Source: Massilia phyllostachyos (lineage in GTDB: Bacteria > Pseudomonadota > Gammaproteobacteria > Burkholderiales > Burkholderiaceae_D). From it: a DNA stretch of 64,000 nt. Below the pieces are notes generated by a model that saw only the letters and a list, made by a program, of their open reading frames with translations, ran no database searches and was not told the DNA's origin. The translations under genes were made by a program, and so were the position numbers. How positions within the stretch are numbered: the stretch's first letter is position 1; every line of letters starts with the position of its first letter. Shown piece after piece: positions 1 through 8,146 of this stretch. The DNA is taken from the NCBI RefSeq assembly GCF_021044825.1, contig NZ_JAJNOC010000010.1, forward strand, positions 62,001 to 126,000, in the 5' to 3' direction.

Positions 1-162
1 GGCACCGTGCACGGCGCCCTGGTCGGGGCGCTGGTGATGGCCAGCCTGGACAACGGCATGTCGATGCTGGACGTGGACGCCTACTGGCAGATGATCGTCA
101 AGGGCGCGATCCTGACGCTGGCGGTGTGGCTGGACGTGGCGACCCGCAGCGGCCGCCGTTGA
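1..162 (+). CDS. xylH: Sugar ABC transporter permease, C-terminal end (XylH-like), partial
   Basis: Only the last 53 codons are present; the gene enters from the left edge and stops with TGA at 160-162. The peptide has the pattern [18 protein letters not shown] followed by [17 protein letters not shown], which I recognise as the last membrane segments of XylH-type permeases of the CUT2 ABC family. In that family the inner-membrane permease works with an XylG ATPase and an XylF periplasmic binding protein to import D-xylose. A XylR-like regulator and a GH43 enzyme downstream support a pentose role. The rest of the transporter should lie just left of the window. Assignment to xylose rather than another pentose is inference. 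Confidence 0.8.
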   Translation, partial: GTVHGALVGALVMASLDNGMSMLDVDAYWQMIVKGAILTLAVWLDVATRSGRR

Positions 163-169
163 ACCGGCG

Positions 170-799
170 CTACGCCTGGCGCTTGGCGGCGGCGACGGCC
201 TCCGCGAAGATGTCGCGGAGGCCGCGCGCCGTGAATGCCGGCAGCATCGAGTCCGGGGCTGCGGGACCGCCGCCGCCGCCCAGTCCGGGGACGAAGTCGG
301 CGTACCGAACCTCGACCTTGCCCATGCCCTGGGCGGCGCGCGCGATCTCCTCCAGCCGCGCGCGCGGATCGAGCGGCGCTTCGCTCAATCCCGATGCGGC
401 GCTGCCGATGAACCCGTAGCCGCCGGCGTCGTCGACCTCGGCGTAGAACCGGCCGTCCACCAGCACCTGGCCGACGGTCTGGTAACGGTGCTCCTGCGCG
501 TACTGCGCGCTGATCCCGGCGCGTACGGATTCCTCTTTCGCCCGTACCGCCATCTCCTCCACCGGCGCTTGCGGCATCTTGCAGGTCTCGAGATTCAGTG
601 AGCTCAGGAGGGTGGGAGCGCCGCTGGCGCGGCAGGGGCCGTCGGCCTGATCCTCGGCGGCCGCCTTCTGCGCGGCCTCCGGCGAAATACTGACCTTGTC
701 CGCTGACGGCGCGCTCTCCGGCGCCTCCACGGTCTTGGGAGCGTAAGCGTTCTGCCGCAATGCCGCCGGGTTCACAGCCTGGGCGCCTCGAATGATCAT
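170..799 (-). CDS. Hypothetical protein, 209 aa
   Basis: I do not recognise this protein. It starts at ATG 799 (MIIRGAQAVNPAALRQ) and ends 8 bp from the stop of the xylH-like gene, so the two are convergent. No signal peptide or membrane segment is visible. The N-terminal third is low complexity, with a stretch reading SADKVSISPEAAQKAAAED. The middle holds a Cys-containing segment, and there is a Gly-rich turn (GLGGGGGP) about 35 residues before the end. It is transcribed away from the xylR-like gene and shares its upstream region. Codon use matches the neighbours, so I take it as a real gene of unknown role. Confidence 0.6.
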   Translation of the reverse strand: MIIRGAQAVNPAALRQNAYAPKTVEAPESAPSADKVSISPEAAQKAAAEDQADGPCRASGAPTLLSSLNLETCKMPQAPVEEMAVRAKEESVRAGISAQYAQEHRYQTVGQVLVDGRFYAEVDDAGGYGFIGSAASGLSEAPLDPRARLEEIARAAQGMGKVEVRYADFVPGLGGGGGPAAPDSMLPAFTARGLRDIFAEAVAAAKRQA

Positions 800-1131
800 G
801 ATCTGCTTTCTTCGCAGGGAGTCGGAGATTGACAGCTACCGACAGTAGTATGCAAAAGAACCACGCCGCGCAAATTGCTGAGCAGAAGGGCAACCCTGCC
901 CCAATTCCTTCGCAAACACCCTTTTTTTGCTCCTCTCGCCTTGTCTCGTTGTAAGATTGTTGTGAAATTGGTCTGACCAAAAAAGCCATGCGGTTTGACA
1001 AGAATCGCTAGCCGCCTTGGTGGATTTCACAATTGACCGGCTGGCAGCTCGGCCGCACAATCACCGTATTCCTGCAACATAGTGGGAAACAGGCCTCGTC
1101 CAAAGCAGACCGGGCCACAAGGAGACAAGAC
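800..1131. promoter_or_regulatory. Divergent intergenic region between 170-799 and the xylR-like gene
   Basis: This 332-bp stretch is less GC-rich than the flanking genes and has no convincing gene. It holds a near-perfect palindrome at 966-980, AATTGGTCTGACCAA. A possible sigma70-type promoter for the rightward gene is TTGACC (1033-1038), a 17-bp spacer and CACAAT (1056-1061), with a weak -10 match. A GGAGACA ribosome-binding site precedes ATG 1132. Confidence 0.4.
966..980. promoter_or_regulatory. GntR/FCD-type operator-like palindrome
   Basis: The sequence AATTGGTCTGACCAA contains a perfect inverted repeat, TTGGTC-T-GACCAA. The pattern resembles the AATTGGTnnnACCAATT consensus known for PdhR/LldR-type regulators of the GntR-FCD family. 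It lies between two divergent genes. The binding protein is unknown, and no GntR gene is visible in the window. Confidence 0.4.
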
Positions 1132-2340
1132 ATGTCGATGCCCAAGACGCGCCGCATTGCGCTGCTTTTCAACGGCAACAAGATTTTCGACCGCGAGGTC
1201 ATCACCGGCATTGCCGACTACCTGTCCAGCACCCGTACCCACTGGGACCTGTTCCTCGAAGAGGACTTCCGCCTGCGCCTCTCGGGCATCGAGGACTGGC
1301 AGGGCGACGGCATCATCGCCGACTTCGACGACCCCAGCGTGGCCGCGACCCTGGCCAGCGCCCGGGTGCCGCTGGTGGCGGTGGGCGGCTCCTACGAGGA
1401 CCCGGCCGACTATCCGGCCTCGGTGCCGTACGTGGCGACCGACAACTTCAAGATCATCAAGCTGGCCTACGAACACTTGATCGAAGCCGGCCTGCGCAGC
1501 TTCGCGCTGTTCAGCCTTCCCGAGGCGCGCGAGAACCGCTGGGCCCAGGAGCGCGAAAAGGCCTTCATGGCCCTGATGCGGCGCGACCGCATGGAGCCGG
1601 CCGTGTTCCGCGGCCAGAGCACGCGCGCGCATACCTGGGACGAGTCGGTGAAGGAGCAGATTGCCTGGCTGCATGCGCTGCCCAAGCCGGTCGGCATCGT
1701 CGCCGTGACCGACGCCCGCGCGCGCCAGCTGCTGCAGGCATGCACCCTGGCCGGCATCGCGGTGCCCGAGCAGGTGGCGATCATCGGCATCGACAACGAC
1801 CCGCTGGCACGCATCCTGACGCGCATCCCGATGAGCTCCGTGATCCAGGGCGCCCAGGAGATGGGCCGCACGGCGGCGCACCTGCTGGACCAGATGCTGC
1901 ATGGCGTGCGCCTGGCGAACACCCGCATCCTGGTGCCCCCAAGCGGCATCAACGTGCTGGCCTCCAGCAAGCACGAGCCGGCGAAGAATCCGCACGTGAT
2001 GCGGGCGCGCCACTTCATCCGCCAGTATGCCTGCCAGGGCATCAAGACCGACCAGGTGGCGAGCTACGTCGGCATCTCGCGCTCCTCGCTGGAGAGCCAC
2101 TTCCGGCAGGAGCTCGGCTACAGCGTGCATGACGAGATCCTGCGCTTCCGCCTCAACGCGGCGGTCGCCATCCTGAAGCAGGGCGACTGCCACCTGGCCG
2201 AGGTCGCGCTCAAGTGCGGCTTCACCTCGAGCCAGTACATGCATTCGGTATTCAAGCGCGAGCTGGGCTGCTCGCCGCGCAGCTACCAGGAGCGGCTGCG
2301 CAGCAGCAGCGGGGTGGAACAGGCTGCCCCCGTCGACTAA
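1132..2340 (+). CDS. xylR: XylR-like transcriptional regulator (periplasmic-binding fold plus AraC DNA-binding domain)
   Basis: 402 aa. I chose ATG 1132 because GGAGACA lies just upstream and the protein then begins MSMPKTRRIALLFNGNKIFD, like E. coli XylR (392 aa). Residues 8 to about 280 form a LacI/PBP-type sugar-sensing domain (FDREVITGIADYL near the start, GIDNDPLARILTRIPMSSV later). Residues about 289-395 hold two AraC helix-turn-helix motifs (VASYVGISRSSLESHF and VALKCGFTSSQYMHSVFKRE). XylR activates xylose catabolism and transport genes when xylose binds. The xylH end to its left and the epimerase and GH43 genes to its right fit that role. Effector specificity is inferred from homology and context. 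Confidence 0.85.
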   Translation: MSMPKTRRIALLFNGNKIFDREVITGIADYLSSTRTHWDLFLEEDFRLRLSGIEDWQGDGIIADFDDPSVAATLASARVPLVAVGGSYEDPADYPASVPYVATDNFKIIKLAYEHLIEAGLRSFALFSLPEARENRWAQEREKAFMALMRRDRMEPAVFRGQSTRAHTWDESVKEQIAWLHALPKPVGIVAVTDARARQLLQACTLAGIAVPEQVAIIGIDNDPLARILTRIPMSSVIQGAQEMGRTAAHLLDQMLHGVRLANTRILVPPSGINVLASSKHEPAKNPHVMRARHFIRQYACQGIKTDQVASYVGISRSSLESHFRQELGYSVHDEILRFRLNAAVAILKQGDCHLAEVALKCGFTSSQYMHSVFKRELGCSPRSYQERLRSSSGVEQAAPVD

Positions 2341-2362
2341 GGTCAGAAAGAAGTTGGTAGAG

Positions 2363-3298
2363 ATGAAAATGGAATCCTGGCCGCCTCCGGCGCGGCTGTT
2401 CACCCTGCGCAACCGGCGCGAGATGCGGGTGACGATCAGCGAACACGGCGCCGCCCTGGTGTCGTGGTGGGCGCCGGACCGCTACGGCCGCATGGCCGAC
2501 GTGCTGCTCGGCTACCGCGACGATAGCGACTACGCCTGCAACACGGCCTGCCTGGGTGCGGTCGTGCAGCGCAGCGGCGCGGCGCCGCGCCTGCATGCGC
2601 CGCACTGGCGCGGCGAGCTCGATGTCGGCGGCACCGCGCTGCGGCTGCGGCCCTCGAACCTCGACGGCATCGGCGCCGGCCTGGCCGAACTCGAGGTCCG
2701 CTACGAGCTCGATGACGACGGCTGCCTGTCGGTCGCCTACCACGCGCTGGCGGACAGCCCGGCCCTGATCAACCTGAGCACCCACGCCTGCTTCAACCTG
2801 AACGGCGGCCACGCGGACGTGGGCGACCACATGCTGCAGATCGACGCCGACCGCTTCCTGGCGACGGATGCCGGCGGCGCGCTGCGCGACCTCGAGGTCA
2901 GCGGCACGCCCTTCGACTTCCGCCGTCCGGCGCCAATCGGCCCGCGCCTGCGCTGGCCGCACGAGCAGATCGGCGCGGCGGGCGGTTTCGACCATGCCTA
3001 CCAGGTCGGCGCCTCCAGCTCGGGCATCGTGCGCCCGGTGGCGAGCATCCACGATCCCGGCTCGGGCCGGCGCCTGCAGGTCTCGACCACCGAAGGAAGC
3101 CTGCACTTCTACAGCGGCAACCGGCTGGACGGGGTGCCGGGACGCGGCGCCGCGCCCTACGAACGCCATGCCGGTTTCTGCCTGGAGGCCGGCGCCTCGC
3201 GCGTGCAGCGCGACGGCGCGCGCGCGCCGGGCCTGCTGCTCGGGCCGGGCGAGGTGTACCGCCATACCACCGTCTACCGGGTCTCGCTGCAGCCATGA
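2363..3298 (+). CDS. galM: Aldose 1-epimerase (mutarotase), GalM family
   Basis: 311 aa from ATG 2363 (MKMESWPP); a second ATG at 2369 is possible. GalM-family enzymes interconvert alpha and beta anomers of aldoses in the cytoplasm. Seen here are the strand-rich body, the conserved His in NLSTHACFNLNG (about residue 141), GGFDHAYQ, and a C-terminal FCLEAGA with the likely catalytic Glu. The first conserved motif is unusual: RSGAAPRLHAP replaces the common RxANRI type, so substrate specificity may differ from textbook GalM. It lies 22 bp after the xylR-like gene and 36 bp before the GH43 gene in the same direction, so it is probably one transcription unit serving pentose mutarotation. Confidence 0.8.
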   Translation: MKMESWPPPARLFTLRNRREMRVTISEHGAALVSWWAPDRYGRMADVLLGYRDDSDYACNTACLGAVVQRSGAAPRLHAPHWRGELDVGGTALRLRPSNLDGIGAGLAELEVRYELDDDGCLSVAYHALADSPALINLSTHACFNLNGGHADVGDHMLQIDADRFLATDAGGALRDLEVSGTPFDFRRPAPIGPRLRWPHEQIGAAGGFDHAYQVGASSSGIVRPVASIHDPGSGRRLQVSTTEGSLHFYSGNRLDGVPGRGAAPYERHAGFCLEAGASRVQRDGARAPGLLLGPGEVYRHTTVYRVSLQP

Positions 3299-3334
3299 TC
3301 TGACGAACCTGCACCATTACCGGAGAACGAACAG

Positions 3335-4951
3335 ATGGTTTCACGACGCGACGCGATGAAGTCCGCGGGACTGGGCACGCTGCTGCTGGGCGCCGGCACG
3401 AGCGCCGGCGCGGCGCCGGCGGCCGCCCCCGGCTGCGCCGCCTGGCCGCAGTGGCAGCACGGCCAGGAAGGCCAGCGCAAGGCGGACCTCGGCAACGGCG
3501 CCTTCCTGAACCCGCTCGTCGCGGGCGACCACCCCGACCCGTCCATCCTCAAGGACGGCGACGACTACTACATGACCTTCTCCACCTTCGACGCCTATCC
3601 CGGCCTGGTGATCTGGCACTCGCAGGACCTGGTCAACTGGCGGCCGCTGGTCGCGGCGCTGCAGAAGAACATCGGCTCGGTGTGGGCGCCGGAGCTGTGC
3701 AAGCACAAGGGCCGCTACTACCTCTACATCCCGACCAAGAAGACCGCGATCCCCGGCTCGAAGACCACCTCCTGGGTGATCTGGGCCGACGACATCCGCG
3801 GCCCCTGGTCCGATCCGATCGACCTGAACCTGCCGCGCCACATCGACCCCGGCCACGCGGTCGGCGAGGACGGCTCGCGCTGGCTGTTCCTGTCCGGCGT
3901 CGACCGGGTGCGCCTGGCGGACGACGGCCTGTCGACGATCGGCGCGCCGGAGCGGGTGTATGAACCGTGGCGCTACCCGGACGACTGGGAAGTCGAAGCG
4001 TTCTCCCCAGAGGGACCGAAGGTGCTGCGCCGCGACGGCTGGTACTACCTGATCCTGGCCGTGGGCGGCACTTCCGGCCCGCCGACCGGCCACATGGTAA
4101 TCGCATCGCGCTCGCGCTCGATCAACGGCCCGTGGGAGCACCACCCGCGCAATCCGCTGGTGCGCACGACGAGCGTGGATGAACGCTGGTGGTCGCGCGG
4201 CCACGCGACCCTGGTGCAGGGGCCGGCGGGCGACTGGTGGAGCGTCTATCACGGCTACGAGAACGGCTACTGGACCCTGGGCCGGCAAACCCTGCTGGCG
4301 CCGGTCACCTGGACGCTTGATGGCTGGCCGGAATTCGGCGGCGGCGATTTGTCGCGGCCAATCCCGAAACCGAAGGGCGGCAAGCCGGGGCCGCACGGCA
4401 TGGCGCTGTCGGACGATTTTTCGACCGACAAATATGGCGTGCAGTGGAGCTTCTTCAGCCCGGCCCCGGGCGAGACCGCGCGCATGGCGCGCAAGGACCG
4501 CACGCTGCACCTGAAGGGCGAGGGGAGCGAGCCGTCCGACAGCTCGCCGCTGGTGTTCGTCGCCCCAGACCAGGACTACGAATTCGAATGCGAGATCGAG
4601 GTCGATCCGAACACCCGCGGCGGCCTGCTGCTGTTCTACGACCACAAGCTGTATTGCGGCCTGGGATTCGATGCGAAGGAGTTCACCATGCACCGCTACG
4701 GGACTGAGCACGGCAAGTTCGCCAATCCCCACGGCGCCAAGGTACACCTGCGCATCCGCAACCGCAAGCACGTGGTCAGCATTCATATTTCGGGCGACGG
4801 CAAGGATTGGCGCCGCGGGCCACGCGGCTACGAGGTGTCGGGCTACCACCACAATGTGCGCGGGGGCTTCATGTCGCTCAAGCCGGCCCTGTACGCGGTG
4901 GGGGCGGGGGAGGTGCGGTTCCGCCGCTTCCAGTACCGGGCATTCGGGTAA
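3335..4951 (+). CDS. Exported GH43 family glycoside hydrolase (beta-xylosidase/arabinosidase type)
   Basis: 538 aa. The start MVSRRDAMKSAGLGTLLLGA has two arginines before a hydrophobic stretch ending in AGAAP, a possible Tat-type signal, so the enzyme probably acts outside the cytoplasm. The five-bladed propeller begins around residue 55. DHPDPS with Asp68 is the GH43 catalytic base motif, and FSPEGP with Glu226 fits the general acid. From about residue 360 a second beta-sandwich domain starts (LSDDFSTDKYGVQWSF), as in many GH43 xylosidases. The family removes xylose or arabinose from hemicellulose oligosaccharides. The neighbouring xylR-like and epimerase genes support this, but the exact bond cleaved cannot be read from sequence. 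Confidence 0.85.
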   Translation: MVSRRDAMKSAGLGTLLLGAGTSAGAAPAAAPGCAAWPQWQHGQEGQRKADLGNGAFLNPLVAGDHPDPSILKDGDDYYMTFSTFDAYPGLVIWHSQDLVNWRPLVAALQKNIGSVWAPELCKHKGRYYLYIPTKKTAIPGSKTTSWVIWADDIRGPWSDPIDLNLPRHIDPGHAVGEDGSRWLFLSGVDRVRLADDGLSTIGAPERVYEPWRYPDDWEVEAFSPEGPKVLRRDGWYYLILAVGGTSGPPTGHMVIASRSRSINGPWEHHPRNPLVRTTSVDERWWSRGHATLVQGPAGDWWSVYHGYENGYWTLGRQTLLAPVTWTLDGWPEFGGGDLSRPIPKPKGGKPGPHGMALSDDFSTDKYGVQWSFFSPAPGETARMARKDRTLHLKGEGSEPSDSSPLVFVAPDQDYEFECEIEVDPNTRGGLLLFYDHKLYCGLGFDAKEFTMHRYGTEHGKFANPHGAKVHLRIRNRKHVVSIHISGDGKDWRRGPRGYEVSGYHHNVRGGFMSLKPALYAVGAGEVRFRRFQYRAFG

Positions 4952-4980
4952 GCTGATGGCTTTTCACCCCATTCGCATCC

Positions 4981-5532
4981 ATGAAACCAGCCTCGGAAGT
5001 CCAGCTTGCGGAAGAAGTGACCCGCCTGATGCACTTGCTGCGGCAGCTCAGCGAGTTCGCGTCCGGTTACTTTCTGGCGAAGATAGAGGCCGCGCGGACG
5101 ATCCGGGAGTGGTATGACGCCGTGCTGGCACTCGATTACGCGGCAAACGGGAAGGAACTCAGGGACACGGACGACGAGCGCGTTCACGCGCTGTGCAGGC
5201 AGATTACCGAGGTGATCGACTGGATCGAGCCATTTTTCCGGGTGAAGCTGTATCCACGTTCGGCCGGCCAGCAACAGAGCTGGAAAGCACGCGCCGCGCG
5301 CGACCCGCTCGGCAAATATACGTTCCGTCGTGACGGCGCGATCGAAGCCAGTGTCATGGACGCGCGCTTGCGCGGCGACCGCCTCTGGATCGGCCGAATC
5401 TGGGCGGATATCGGCAGCTGCAACGGTGTCCCGGTCAATCTGAGGATCCGGCTGCATCCATCGCAGATCGCGGACATGCGGAGCAAATTCGCCCAGTTCC
5501 GGCTTGTCCAGGAGACCATCATGAATGCCTGA
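4981..5532 (+). CDS. Hypothetical protein, 183 aa, upstream of the MoxR operon
   Basis: I do not recognise this protein. It starts at ATG 4981 (MKPASEVQLAEEVTRLMHLLRQ), 29 bp after the GH43 gene, and ends 51 bp before the MoxR gene. The N-terminal half looks helical and rich in Glu, Arg and Leu. The C-terminal half looks strand-rich (GKYTFRRDGAIEASVMD). There are no membrane segments. Base composition is a little less GC-rich than that of the neighbours, and codon use is less biased. It could be the first gene of the MoxR-vWA operon or an independent insertion between the GH43 gene and that operon. Confidence 0.6.
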   Translation: MKPASEVQLAEEVTRLMHLLRQLSEFASGYFLAKIEAARTIREWYDAVLALDYAANGKELRDTDDERVHALCRQITEVIDWIEPFFRVKLYPRSAGQQQSWKARAARDPLGKYTFRRDGAIEASVMDARLRGDRLWIGRIWADIGSCNGVPVNLRIRLHPSQIADMRSKFAQFRLVQETIMNA

Positions 5533-5583
5533 GAGCGCTATACTCTCGCGGACCTGTTCATCGCGGCTCTATCGGAAAACCAC

Positions 5584-7161
5584 ATGAAATTCGACCTGTT
5601 CCAGAAGATTTCCCGTGCCCCCACCAACCCGCACACGACCGCCAGGCCGCGCGAATACGATGTCGCGGACCTGTACCGCGGCCCGGTCGCCAGCGGCGAG
5701 GCGCCGCCCGATGGTGCGCGGGCGCTCGACGAGAAGCTGCGCCAGGCCTACTTCTGGATCGTCAACAAGGCGATCATCAGCCCGCACTACGACATCGAAT
5801 ACAACGAAGGCGCGCCGCGCAGCTACCTGGTCGGCGACAGCAAGCGGGTGCTGACGCTGCCGTCGGCGCAGAGTTATTCGAGCTTCATCCTGCTGCCCCT
5901 GCTGACCTTCGCCACCCGCCGCAAATGCCTGTTCGTGGGCGGCCCGGGCCGCGGCAAGACCGCCAGCGCGATCCTGATGGGCGTGCTGTCCGGCGCCTCG
6001 GTGCGCGACGTGCGGCGCGCCATGCAGCACGGCCACCCGCAGATGACGGTGGCCGACCTGCTCGGCAATCCGCTGCCGGCCGACCTGGTGAACGCCCAGA
6101 GCATGGGCGAGATCCGCATCGCCTGGCGCGCCTGGCTGTCGATGCGGGTCAAGATCATCGACGAATACAACCGGATTCCTACGCGCACCCAGAGCGCCCT
6201 GCTGACGGTCATGGGCGACAACTATGCCGAGGTGCTGGACCAGGTGTTCGAGTGCCCGGAGTCGGCCTGGTACCTGACCGCCAACGACGACACGGGCGGC
6301 GGAACCTTCCAGGTAATCGAGGCGCTGCGCGACCGCATCGACGTCGTGGTGCAGGCGCTGGCCTTCAACCCGCGCTTCCTGGGCGACCTGCTGCTGCGCA
6401 TCGAGGAGGGCATCCGGCCCGAGGAACTGGTGCCACGCGAACTGATCTTCACCGAGGAAGAGGTGGACGAGATGGGCGCGGCGATCCGCGCAGTCGAGGT
6501 GCCGGCCCAGGTGCGGCGGCGCCTCGAATTCTTCGCCAGCCAGTTCGAGCTGTGCGAGCGCGCCGGCGGCCAGTTCGAGTACATGACCAAGGATACCGCG
6601 CGCCTGTCGGGCGTGCCGTGGAACGAGATCACCGCCGCCGACAGCGGGCGCGATCGCCTGAAGGACCTGGGCTGCCAGAGCGTCAACGGGGTCTCGGTGC
6701 GCAACCTGACGACCCTGCTGATCTATGCGAAAGCGCTGGCCTGGTTCCGCGGCAACCCGCAGGTCGAACTCGACGACCTGCGCCAGACCCTGCCCTTCGT
6801 CCTGCACGACAAGCTGCAGCCCGATCCGGACGCGCCGTTCTTCGCCTTGCCGGAAAACGCCGCCTACCGCACCGACCGGGTCAGCTGGCTGCGGCGCCTG
6901 TTCGACCTGGCCAACGACGAGTACACGCGCCTCGACCTGGAACACGACGACGAGGTGGGCGAAATGGCCGCGACCTTCGCCCTCGGCCTGGATGGCGTGT
7001 CCGAACGCGAGACCCGCGCACGCATCGTGAAGATCGAAAAGCTGGTCGCGGACCGGGTCAAGGGCAAGAAGCTCTACGGGCACCTGTACGACGACCTGCT
7101 GAAGCTGAAGTACCTGCACCAGCGCTATACCAACTACCTCGCCTGGCTGCGCTCGCGCTGA
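5584..7161 (+). CDS. MoxR-type AAA+ ATPase
   Basis: 525 aa, cytoplasmic. The Walker A motif GPGRGKT is at residues 120-126. Walker B is VKIIDEYNRIP with Asp193-Glu194, followed by the MoxR-style run TRTQSALLTVMGDNYAEV and a sensor-1 Asn in WYLTANDD. An N-terminal extension of about 100 residues and a long helical C-terminal region make it larger than the usual 300-350-aa MoxR protein. MoxR ATPases act as chaperone-like remodelers with vWA partners, and such a partner is encoded two genes downstream (8143). The next gene begins 1 bp after the stop, so translation is probably coupled. The target of remodeling is unknown. Confidence 0.85.
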   Translation: MKFDLFQKISRAPTNPHTTARPREYDVADLYRGPVASGEAPPDGARALDEKLRQAYFWIVNKAIISPHYDIEYNEGAPRSYLVGDSKRVLTLPSAQSYSSFILLPLLTFATRRKCLFVGGPGRGKTASAILMGVLSGASVRDVRRAMQHGHPQMTVADLLGNPLPADLVNAQSMGEIRIAWRAWLSMRVKIIDEYNRIPTRTQSALLTVMGDNYAEVLDQVFECPESAWYLTANDDTGGGTFQVIEALRDRIDVVVQALAFNPRFLGDLLLRIEEGIRPEELVPRELIFTEEEVDEMGAAIRAVEVPAQVRRRLEFFASQFELCERAGGQFEYMTKDTARLSGVPWNEITAADSGRDRLKDLGCQSVNGVSVRNLTTLLIYAKALAWFRGNPQVELDDLRQTLPFVLHDKLQPDPDAPFFALPENAAYRTDRVSWLRRLFDLANDEYTRLDLEHDDEVGEMAATFALGLDGVSERETRARIVKIEKLVADRVKGKKLYGHLYDDLLKLKYLHQRYTNYLAWLRSR

Positions 7162-7162
7162 G

Positions 7163-8146
7163 ATGGTTTCCGCAGCCTTCGGCGCGGCGCTGGCCGCGCA
7201 GCGCCGCGAGTTCAACGCCCTGGCCGCCGAGGCGCGGCGCCGTTATCCGGGCTTCGACCAGGACGCATTCACGCAGTTCCTGGTCGAGGCGGCCGATCCG
7301 GTGGTGGATGCCGTCGCCCACACCGCGCCCGACAGTGTGCATGGCGTGGCGGCGCACGCCTTCCGCATGGGCCTCGAGATGGTCGGCCAGCGCCTGGCCG
7401 ACGGCAGCCCGCGCACGTCCGGCTTGGTGCGTGCCTGGACAACGGTGCTGCCCAGGTTCGCGCCCCTGGTGGCGCGCGCTCCCGAGCGCACGCTCGGCAT
7501 GCTGAGCAACGCGGCCCTCCACCTGGCGACGCTGCCCGGCGTGCGCGTCCAGCGTTGGGAGCGCGACATGGCGGCGCTGGCGCCGCTGGTCGACAGTATC
7601 GAGCATTTGCGTGCGCTCGGGCAGGTGCTGGCCTGGCGCGCCGGCGCCGCTCACTACCGGCAAGGAGCGATCGCGGCGGCGGATGGTTTGCCCGAAGCGC
7701 TGGCGCTGGCCGCTTTTCGTTGCGCGGACGCCGGCTCCTGGCAGCTGGCACGGGCCAGCCTGGCAAGCGATCCATGGTGGCGGGCGGAGGCTGATCCCGA
7801 TGGGGTGTCGACGCATGTGACCGGAAGCTTTGCCGGCTTCGGCGGCCTGTTCACCACGCCGCCGCGACTGGCAGCGGCCGAATCGTGCTTCGTGGTGCAA
7901 TCCGGCGAGCGTGCCTTCCTGCTGATCGCCGATGCCTACGGTGTGGTCTTGCTGCCAGCCGGCGAGGCCGATGCTGGCGCAGTGGCGAACTTGCCTTACC
8001 TTGTGGAGGGCGACGACGTGCTCGTCGGCCGGCAGCGCATCGCGCTGGCGCTGCCGCCGGAAGGACTCGCGCTGTGCGCCACGGCGTCGACCATCGCGCT
8101 CAGCTCTCCCTACACGCATGCAATCCAGCTGGTGGCCCGCCAATGA
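7163..8146 (+). CDS. Hypothetical protein of the MoxR-vWA operon, 327 aa
   Basis: No family recognised with certainty. The first 200 residues look helical and Ala/Arg/Leu-rich (AAQRREFNALAAEARRRYPGF, then several amphipathic helices). The last 110 residues look like a compact beta domain (SCFVVQSGERAFLLIADAYGVVLLP, later ALALPPEGLALCATASTIALSS). There are no signal peptide or transmembrane segments. It sits between the AAA+ ATPase (1-bp gap) and the vWA/metallopeptidase gene (ATGA overlap at 8143-8146), so it is probably a structural or adaptor member of that complex. It may correspond to one of the variable X components of the MoxR-vWA ternary systems described by comparative genomics; this is inference. 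Confidence 0.75.
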   Translation: MVSAAFGAALAAQRREFNALAAEARRRYPGFDQDAFTQFLVEAADPVVDAVAHTAPDSVHGVAAHAFRMGLEMVGQRLADGSPRTSGLVRAWTTVLPRFAPLVARAPERTLGMLSNAALHLATLPGVRVQRWERDMAALAPLVDSIEHLRALGQVLAWRAGAAHYRQGAIAAADGLPEALALAAFRCADAGSWQLARASLASDPWWRAEADPDGVSTHVTGSFAGFGGLFTTPPRLAAAESCFVVQSGERAFLLIADAYGVVLLPAGEADAGAVANLPYLVEGDDVLVGRQRIALALPPEGLALCATASTIALSSPYTHAIQLVARQ

